Shown here: positions 63,301-64,000 of the stretch, piece after piece
Position numbering within the stretch: the first letter of the stretch is position 1
Layout: every line of letters begins with the position of its first letter
From: Agrypnia vestita
Lineage: Eukaryota > Arthropoda > Insecta > Trichoptera > Phryganeidae
DNA: 64,000 bases
Direction: 5' to 3'
NCBI GenBank assembly: GCA_016648135.1
Contig: JADDOH010003961.1
Span: 62,001 to 126,000, forward strand
Notes under the pieces: model-generated
Database searches by the model: none
What the model was told of the DNA's origin: nothing
What the model saw: the letters and a program-made list of their open reading frames with translations, nothing else
Program-made: the position numbers and the translations under genes

Positions 63301-63368
63301 TATTACCTCTTTCGATGGCTTCATTTACCACTTGTTTTATGGTAGCTATATTAAATGCCGGGTTGAAC
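17949..63368 (-). CDS. AP-1gamma: AP-1 complex subunit gamma (gamma-adaptin), 5'-partial
   Basis: Sixteen minus-strand exons: 63368-63307, 56611-56470, 55540-55352, 53926-53688, 47764-47688, 41595-41500, 41287-40961, 40744-40526, 37576-37360, 36988-36847, 35870-35621, 33677-33567, 31516-31273, 24389-24229, 21627-21535, 18050-17949. All junctions are GT-AG and phases agree; the sum, 2671 nt, gives 889 residues after one split base. The product is the large subunit of the AP-1 clathrin adaptor at the trans-Golgi network and endosomes. The first exon opens at an acceptor with [20 protein letters not shown], matching the insect N-terminal extension before [20 protein letters not shown]. The initiator Met is therefore in an exon to the right of the window or just a few residues away. 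Introns total about 43 kb, nearly all TE-derived; no exon is interrupted. Confidence 0.96.
18066..19322 (-). mobile_element. CR1/jockey-type LINE, 5'-truncated, copy 1
   Basis: The minus strand encodes part of a reverse transcriptase: [39 protein letters not shown], then LFADDN (FADD in place of YADD), and a C-terminal block with [19 protein letters not shown]. The 3' end (left) finishes in AAATAAATAAA, just inside the AP-1 gamma intron before exon 16. A +1 break lies between the two ORF pieces (about 18780). Copy 2 is at 26530-28437. Confidence 0.85.
19330..19706 (-). mobile_element. Penelope-like retroelement remnant (GIY-YIG C-terminus)
   Basis: Minus-strand ORF 19706-19479 starts [19 protein letters not shown] and continues [15 protein letters not shown], the pattern that ends the GIY-YIG endonuclease of Penelope-like elements (H-x-F-D near KG+K.+.LE.LEI). 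The 3' part ends with TTTCGAAAACGTTCTAAC near 19405. The reverse-transcriptase part is missing. Confidence 0.65.
19824..21295. mobile_element. TTAA-flanked element with GGCGG ends, copy a
   Basis: Begins GGCGGCACAGCC and ends GAATGTACCGCC, each directly flanked by TTAA (19820-19823, 21296-21299). It has no ORF. It matches 32099-33524 along most of its length, for example TTTTTTTGCCGCGGCCTGTGG and GTGCGAATATAGATACAATA. The TTAA duplication suggests piggyBac-type mobilisation; that is inference. Confidence 0.75.
21332..21488. mobile_element. Short palindromic MITE beside AP-1 gamma exon 15
   Basis: Inverted arms of about 56 bp share GAGTCGTA, CCAAACACCG.TAACTCCATACC and ATTTACAGCAGGTC, with a short loop. 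It ends 47 bp from the exon 15 donor (21535). Confidence 0.75.
21711..22657 (-). mobile_element. hAT element with transposase remnant
   Basis: Ends TAGGGATGCATC and GATGCATCCCTA, with an exact 8-bp duplication ATTTAAAC (21703-21710 and 22658-22665). Sub-terminal CCGATA repeats occur at both ends. Minus ORF 22399-22193 reads [20 protein letters not shown] then [13 protein letters not shown], which fits the C-terminal dimerisation region of hAT transposases. A simple stretch of TTCAAATTTC units fills 22100-22190. Confidence 0.88.
22666..24228. other. AP-1 gamma intron 14, no gene seen
   Basis: AT-rich. At 23225-23330 a segment GACCGACCGAAAC...GTTTCGGTCG looks like the end of another hAT-type repeat. 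At 23910-23960 a short inverted repeat ATTATCCGGGAT/ATCCCGGATAAT occurs. Confidence 0.4.
24390..25502. other. AP-1 gamma intron 13, TE debris
   Basis: At 24563 CAGTAAAATTACCGCTAAT looks like a pogo-type terminus. At 25152-25415 a segment starting AGTAGAACCTCATTATAACG matches the flank of the element at 49565-53649. No coding sequence recognised. Confidence 0.45.
25503..25896. mobile_element. Palindromic MITE with long terminal repeats, intact copy
   Basis: The two ends are inverted copies of each other over nearly 60 bp, starting GTATATTATAGATATCTCAC and including ACAGAGACGAAGCTG. It is 394 bp with no real ORF. The sequence ACTTAAGTGATCACTTTAC (TTAA at 25588-25591) is the unoccupied version of the site filled by a TTAA element at 50323-51560. 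Confidence 0.85.
27198..27455. mobile_element. Foldback element with perfect 77-bp inverted arms
   Basis: Arms 27198-27274 and 27379-27455 are exact reverse complements; the arm starts GTTAGTATTAATTTCTTTGG and ends at CGACGTTTCG. The loop is 104 bp. On the minus strand the left arm and loop read CTGAAGA, a GCCTG/CAGGC stem, then GAAAC, resembling the hammerhead-like ends of Penelope-type elements. TA repeats flank both sides. Confidence 0.85.
27509..27770. mobile_element. MITE with ATATCGTCAC ends, copy 1
   Basis: Inverted ends of about 55 bp: TATCGTCACTATATATATAA at the left and its inverted copy ending ACAGTGACGATA at the right. Both arms continue into a block that includes GTGCCAT and ACATTCTGAGAT. 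It lies inside the hAT MITE copy 2. Confidence 0.7.
28890..30056. mobile_element. MITE with ATATCGTCAC ends, copy 2, split by a TTAA element
   Basis: Left half 28890-29033 and right half 29946-30056 match the two halves of 27509-27770 (ACATTCTGAGATGAACAA; CTCAGAATGTACTAAAACGG). The interruption, 29038-29941, is a TTAA element. Confidence 0.7.
29038..29941 (-). mobile_element. TTAA element carrying a small spliced gene, deleted copy
   Basis: Flanked by TTAA (29034-29037, 29942-29945). Its left end GGTGGTATTCTAG and the following ACGAATTTCGGGCGTTTTTT match the inverted right end of 50327-51556. On the minus strand it keeps the C-terminus [14 protein letters not shown] and stop, a donor GTAAGTATA soon after, and the acceptor CAG before ATGACC, all at the same places as in the longer copy. 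The N-terminal part of the ORF is deleted. Confidence 0.75.
30057..30860. other. AP-1 gamma intron 13, repeat debris
   Basis: About 30245-30620 is a diverged copy of the arm of the 25922-28823 foldback (GATTTAAAAAGGA, GAGATGACC-like, GCATGATCGACGCAA). At 30660-30850 the phrase TATACCGTTTGAC.GATCTGA occurs twice. No gene. Confidence 0.45.
30861..31017. mobile_element. Hairpin MITE, copy 2
   Basis: Starts CATTTAAGAAAGACAAT and ends with the inverted TTTTCTTAAATG. The internal hairpin around ATTTCGTTGTGTTGATG/AACGCAACGAAACAATG matches that of the copy at 11110-11405. Confidence 0.7.
31273..37576 (-). CDS. AP-1gamma: AP-1 gamma exons 9-13: end of trunk and clathrin-binding hinge
   Basis: Exon 9 (37576-37360) starts [19 protein letters not shown] and includes [12 protein letters not shown]. 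Exon 10 (36988-36847) holds [14 protein letters not shown]. Exon 11 (35870-35621) holds [19 protein letters not shown] and [10 protein letters not shown], the end of the solenoid. Exons 12 and 13 each open with a clathrin-box-like LLDLLGG ([21 protein letters not shown]), the usual hinge motif, and are otherwise rich in Asn, Ser and Thr. Confidence 0.94.
32099..33524. mobile_element. TTAA-flanked element with GGCGG ends, copy b
   Basis: Begins GGCGGGACAAGC and ends GAATGTACCGCC between TTAAs at 32095-32098 and 33525-33528. Collinear with 19824-21295 in its right two thirds, but the left third matches 37944-38358 better. It ends 42 bp from the donor of AP-1 gamma exon 12. Confidence 0.75.
33860..35506 (+). 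mobile_element. Tc1/IS630-type transposon, decayed
   Basis: Inverted ends TAGTCCGTCTAACTTATCTG and CAGATAAGTTGGACGGACTA sit next to TA. The plus-strand gene starts at ATG 34012 ([20 protein letters not shown]), breaks at about 34155-34252 in what looks like an intron, and continues [20 protein letters not shown], then [18 protein letters not shown]. After a +1 frameshift near 34571 comes [20 protein letters not shown]. In related transposases the first catalytic residue is the D of YLDETW; here it is Asn. The second and third catalytic blocks are lost, and a MITE (35035-35214) sits in the 3' part. Confidence 0.82.
35035..35214. mobile_element. GC-rich palindromic MITE
   Basis: Arms GGGCGCCACACTGCGCGGAT...CCGCCGCGTCT and AGACGCGGCGGAA...GTGGCGCCGGCC are inverted. 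It is nested in the IS630-type element and is much more GC-rich than its surroundings. Confidence 0.7.
36245..36560 (+). pseudogene. Mariner transposase N-terminus remnant
   Basis: Across several frames the plus strand reads LYYFEKGEK, then [30 protein letters not shown] and [16 protein letters not shown]. This is the order of the helix-turn-helix region of mariner transposases (as in SETMAR). Multiple indels; no catalytic domain. Confidence 0.7.
37944..38358. mobile_element. Fragment of TTAA element related to copy b
   Basis: Starts after TTAA (37940-37943) as GGCTGGTCATCCG and follows 32099-32520 closely (ATCGATAGATCATGCTA, AGACATGAACAAAC, GGTTGCGAGGAAA). It breaks off near AAATGTCCTGGATCC with no right end. 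Confidence 0.6.
38684..39163 (-). CDS. Hypothetical 159-residue ORF with three 39-residue tandem repeats
   Basis: An ATG-started minus-strand ORF inside AP-1 gamma intron 8. The first 36 residues include [19 protein letters not shown], a hydrophobic core like a signal peptide or anchor. Then come three copies of a 39-residue unit ([12 protein letters not shown]..., [20 protein letters not shown]), and it ends SKNSSQY. The DNA unit is 117 bp with few differences between copies, so the frame is kept. It is not recognised as a known family. It may be a real nested gene or a chance frame through a TE-derived tandem repeat. No promoter or polyadenylation signal is convincing. Confidence 0.35.
   Translation of the reverse strand: MKIMRLTAYNFFPVFTTKRLGCVFILLLISLFLEISHKTSDPYYVTALKLQYCLILAQPSSHLVNPRTPLDAVDSHKTSDPYYVTALRLQYCLILAQPSSHLVNPRTPLDAVDAHKTSDPYYVTALKLQYCLILAQPSSHLVNPRTPLDAVDSKNSSQY
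38708..39058. repeat. 117-bp tandem repeat, three copies
   Basis: Units start near 38708, 38825 and 38942, each containing CCAAAGGTGTCCTGGGATTA and ATGCTGTAACATAGTA. Only a few bases differ between units. Confidence 0.9.
39521..40055. mobile_element. pogo/Tigger-like non-autonomous element, copy 1
   Basis: Starts CACTAGAACCTTGTTAATTT and ends with inverted AACGGGGTTTTACTG; TA at both edges. Repeated GAATTACG and AATTATCAGGGTT blocks are shared with 59969-63011. No ORF. Flanking sequence at 39260-39450 and 40056-40225 matches the two sides of another repeat (49565-53649), so it is probably nested there. Confidence 0.7.
40526..63368 (-). CDS. AP-1gamma: AP-1 gamma exons 1-8: adaptin trunk
   Basis: These exons encode the N-terminal alpha-solenoid that binds the beta and sigma subunits. 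Readable landmarks in order: [33 protein letters not shown] and [18 protein letters not shown] (56611-56470); [15 protein letters not shown]...[17 protein letters not shown] (55540-55352); [20 protein letters not shown] to LLTEKNHG (53926-53688); [14 protein letters not shown] (47764-47688); [13 protein letters not shown]...GVSDPFLQ (41595-41500); [13 protein letters not shown] to TTILECLK (41287-40961); and [19 protein letters not shown] to KVLIA (40744-40526). All are close to the fly and vertebrate proteins. Confidence 0.96.
41596..42734. other. AP-1 gamma intron 5, no gene seen
   Basis: AT-rich. A duplicated phrase near 41925-42005 (AGTTCTCCTATAATTTTGCTT, CTTGGTTTATG) is the only structure noticed. 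Confidence 0.4.
42735..43200 (+). mobile_element. MITE family with CGTGCGGCGACTTTGG end, copy 2
   Basis: Forward copy. Blocks run from GGCGTGCGAGGGAGGGCGTC through ATGGCGGCCGTTCTATCTGT to GGGTTTTAGTTCCAAAGTCG and GCACGCCAAGTTA. Near-collinear with 52180-52585. Confidence 0.75.
43201..46017. other. AP-1 gamma intron 5, repeat debris and microsatellites
   Basis: A partial pogo-like end TAGTAAAGCCCCGTTAATTC is at 43844-44030. ATT/ATA-rich runs occur at 44200-44290, (AAT)n at 45267-45285 and (TA)n at 45452-45472. No gene seen. Confidence 0.5.
46018..46735 (+). pseudogene. LINE reverse-transcriptase fragment with stop in the catalytic box
   Basis: Reads [11 protein letters not shown], then [40 protein letters not shown], then [15 protein letters not shown] (the Y of YADD is TAA at 46327-46329), [26 protein letters not shown] and, after a frameshift, [16 protein letters not shown]. 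This is the fingers-palm-thumb order of RTE/R4-type 'endonuclease-reverse transcriptase' proteins. Both ends are truncated. Confidence 0.82.
46736..47687. other. AP-1 gamma intron 5, no gene seen
   Basis: AT-rich. A duplicated pair of about 45 bp lies at 47004-47050 and 47055-47100 (GAAAGAATATGAAAATTTGA). No ORF. Confidence 0.4.
47812..47871. repeat. Perfect 60-bp palindrome
   Basis: 30-bp arms meet with no loop at AATTATAATT. The left arm begins ATTGGGTTGATTCGTGAACA and the right arm is its exact reverse complement. It lies 48 bp upstream (in gene orientation) of AP-1 gamma exon 5. Confidence 0.95.
48298..49195 (+). pseudogene. Mariner element fragments (N- and C-terminal transposase parts)
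   Basis: A terminus-like TACGAGGTTTTATCAAAAAG at 48298 leads to ATG 48506: [53 protein letters not shown] frameshift follows near 48720, then [20 protein letters not shown]. After about 130 bp of foreign sequence, 49050-49195 reads [20 protein letters not shown] and [17 protein letters not shown], the mariner C-terminus. The catalytic core is missing. Confidence 0.78.
49196..49262 (+). pseudogene. 3' end of a LINE ORF
   Basis: Directly after the mariner C-terminus the frame reads [20 protein letters not shown], the usual last residues of RTE/R4-type LINE proteins (DR.EWR.....AK.HP). Probably a separate insertion. Confidence 0.5.
50327..51556 (+). mobile_element. TTAA element carrying a small two-exon gene, longer copy
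   Basis: Ends GGGGATATTCTA and TAGAATACCCCC are inverted, with TTAA on both sides (50323-50326, 51557-51560). No transposase is present. It carries the ORF at 50708-50988 and a predicted intron with donor GTAAGTTAT (from 50994) and acceptor TTTTGTTACAG (to 51350). The deleted copy at 29038-29941 keeps the same ends and splice sites. Confidence 0.82.
50708..50988 (+). CDS. Small TE-borne protein ([10 protein letters not shown] ... [14 protein letters not shown])
   Basis: ATG at 50708 or, more likely, 50732 ([20 protein letters not shown], then [18 protein letters not shown]). One frame stops at 50945-50947, but a shifted frame over the last ~60 bp reads [20 protein letters not shown] and D-stop (TAA at about 50986-50988). 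The other copy at 29038-29941 has [18 protein letters not shown] at the same place, so that frame was the coding one and this copy has a frameshift. About 90 residues, basic N-terminus and acidic tail. The KRKF.GNQYT start resembles N-termini of some insect TE proteins I cannot name with certainty. No catalytic motif. Confidence 0.5.
52180..52585 (+). mobile_element. MITE family with CGTGCGGCGACTTTGG end, copy 3
   Basis: Starts near ACCACTATAACTTGGCATGC and ends CGCCGCACGCCAAGTTA. It abuts the interrupted mariner transposase near 52590, creating a chimeric minus-strand frame that should not be read as protein. A CAATCAATCAAAT slippage run lies at 52464-52482. Confidence 0.75.
54416..55038. 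mobile_element. TTAA-flanked non-autonomous element
   Basis: Ends CTGTCGTATGCCGCCCG and the inverted CTCCGGCATACGAGCGG, exactly between TTAAs at 54412-54415 and 55039-55042. 623 bp, no ORF of note. piggyBac-type by target site only. Confidence 0.75.
56025..56264. mobile_element. Short TTAA-flanked MITE, piggyBac type
   Basis: Starts CCCTTAGCACACGAGTGCCG after TTAA (56021-56024) and ends CTTTCGAGTGGAAAGAG before TTAA (56265-56268). Ends are inverted but diverged. An internal duplicated CGAGTGCCGCC occurs near 56036 and 56079. Confidence 0.65.
57065..57765 (+). pseudogene. LINE (RTE/R4-type) C-terminal fragment
   Basis: ORF from 57092 reads [54 protein letters not shown]; a stop at about 57497 is followed by [39 protein letters not shown] and [13 protein letters not shown]. 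This is the thumb and C-terminus of an insect endonuclease-reverse transcriptase. It ends in a GAAGAAGAAGAA tail, as expected for this LINE type. Confidence 0.82.
57766..59358. other. AP-1 gamma intron 1, GC-rich TE-like sequence without ORF
   Basis: Includes a GC-rich block at 58055-58320, blocks at 58500-58570 and 58740-58830, and a segment at 59190-59275 (CTGTCCTGCGGTTCC, TTTGTATAAATGACATAG) that has a diverged counterpart at 61595-61675. Probably part of an unrecognised retroelement. No coding assigned. Confidence 0.4.
59359..59935 (+). promoter_or_regulatory. TATA-type promoter module A (LTR-like)
   Basis: Starts TGTCGGCCGGGAAGCCGAGC, has an inverted CCAAT box (CTATTGG, 59382-59388), TATAAAAG at 59426-59433, and an initiator-like CCAGTGC about 25 bp later. 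A diverged module of the same layout is at 61707-62240. Layout and TGT start resemble a solo LTR; no matching partner, primer site or target duplication was found. Confidence 0.45.
60466..60690. repeat. Tandem repeat, three units of about 70-75 bp
   Basis: Units share GATGATAGTACGCCTG, CGGGCGC, CGTGGAGTT and CTATA.TAGTACTTGA, separated by variable GAT repeats. Lies inside the hAT element. Confidence 0.85.
60688..60900. repeat. Tandem repeat around AACCCGCGTACGAGGCGTGA
   Basis: Three spaced copies (about 60692, 60788 and 60870) of AACCCGCGTACGARGCGTGATA, two of them followed by GAATATTTCTGGA-type sequence. Lies inside the hAT element. Confidence 0.8.
61707..62240 (+). promoter_or_regulatory. 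TATA-type promoter module B (LTR-like)
   Basis: Starts TGTCGGAGCGAAGTGCTCCG, has an inverted CCAAT box (TGATTGGCTG, 61811-61820), TATATAAA at 61864-61871, and an initiator-like TTCAGTACTC about 25 bp later. It parallels module A (59359-59935), and both end with a CGTGCGGAAC/CTGTGCGGAAC phrase. The module sits inside the hAT element. Confidence 0.45.
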
Positions 63369-64000
63369 CTGAAACATGAAGAATATTTCTTTACTAAAAA
63401 ATTAAAATCATATTTCAAACTCGTATCCTCACCCAGAACTAAAGGAAATAGCTTTAATTATATTTTTATTTATTAAATTAGCTGATCAAGAAGAGGACAG
63501 TGATATATTAATTATTGCATTGTGCATAAAATAAAAGATAAAAATGATCTTAAATGGTTTAGCCATATTGGATGAATATCTGATGAAGGACAGCCAGATA
63601 TACAAACACAGGATGTTTATTTATTTAAGGATGGACATAAAATCAATGGATCCTTTGACATAATCAAATTGAGTATCCTTCAAATTTTGGCCACAGTGGA
63701 GTTGCTAACAAGACTGGGGGGTGAAAAAAAAGGAAATTTCGACTTTAGTTATAAATAGGATTCTGATTGGGCGCTATTAGGAGATGACAAGCACTTTGTG
63801 TTCAGCTTTATGGTGGAGCTAATCATGGTAAGATTCAATTACACTCTAAAAATTATTCTTAAAGCCACTGCAGTGGTGGAGATCAGAAGGAATCAATTCA
63901 TAATCAATTACATCACTACGCAAAGGGAATTGCAAATATAGATTTACACCTCCAAGGCGAGAATATTCTATTATACATTCATTCCGAATTGTTAAAAATG
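63369..64000. other. AP-1 gamma upstream intron or flank, no gene seen
   Basis: AT-rich. No exon with an initiator Met could be placed here, so the start of AP-1 gamma is probably outside the window. Confidence 0.4.

Overview
This is a 64 kb piece of an AT-rich animal nuclear genome. Protein similarity to insect orthologues points to an insect; I cannot name the order from sequence alone. Genes have GT-AG introns, there are no operons, and the space between and inside genes is packed with transposable elements (TEs) of many classes.

Three host genes are clear. (1) XBP1, minus strand, 2285 down to 515: the bZIP transcription factor of the unfolded protein response, in three spliceosomal exons. 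It carries the embedded IRE1-type cytoplasmic splice site, which here reads as an unusually short 17-nt (or 20-nt) intron between two 7-nt-loop hairpins. (2) CSN5, plus strand, 3020-7174: the JAMM deneddylase subunit of the COP9 signalosome, six exons, complete. XBP1 and CSN5 are divergent and share a promoter region of about 0.7 kb with CCAAT, CRE/UPRE-like and ATF4-type motifs. (3) AP-1 gamma adaptin, minus strand, 63368 down to 17949: sixteen exons totalling about 2.67 kb of CDS spread over 45 kb, so its introns are mostly TE sequence. The exon with the initiator Met lies beyond the right edge or is very short. A possible terminal exon of an unidentified plus-strand gene lies at the far left.

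The intergenic block 7.2-17.9 kb (CSN5 and AP-1 gamma are convergent) holds a hAT MITE with an 8-bp target duplication, hairpin MITEs, and a Tc3/mariner-like element that contains a tRNA-like segment and a near-perfect 40-bp-arm palindrome. The AP-1 gamma introns hold two copies of a CR1/jockey-type LINE, a Penelope-type GIY-YIG remnant, several hAT elements with exact 8-bp duplications, four or more mariner/Tc1/IS630 copies, pogo-type elements, at least four families with TTAA target sites, and two LINE 3' ends.

Insertions are nested up to four deep, and the boundaries can be read directly. At 25.9-28.8 kb a TTAA foldback element contains a LINE, which contains a hAT MITE, which contains a foldback element and another MITE. 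At 49.6-53.6 kb a pogo-like element contains a mariner, which contains a palindromic MITE, which contains a TTAA element. In the last case the other arm of the MITE still shows the empty TTAA site.

Nothing here forms a host pathway cluster. XBP1 (ER stress), CSN5 (cullin deneddylation) and AP-1 gamma (trans-Golgi/endosome clathrin coats) are separate housekeeping functions. The points most worth a second look are the compact XBP1 intron, the two-exon small gene carried by a TTAA element, a perfect 60-bp palindrome near an AP-1 gamma splice acceptor, and an intronic ORF with three in-frame 39-residue repeats behind a signal-like N-terminus.
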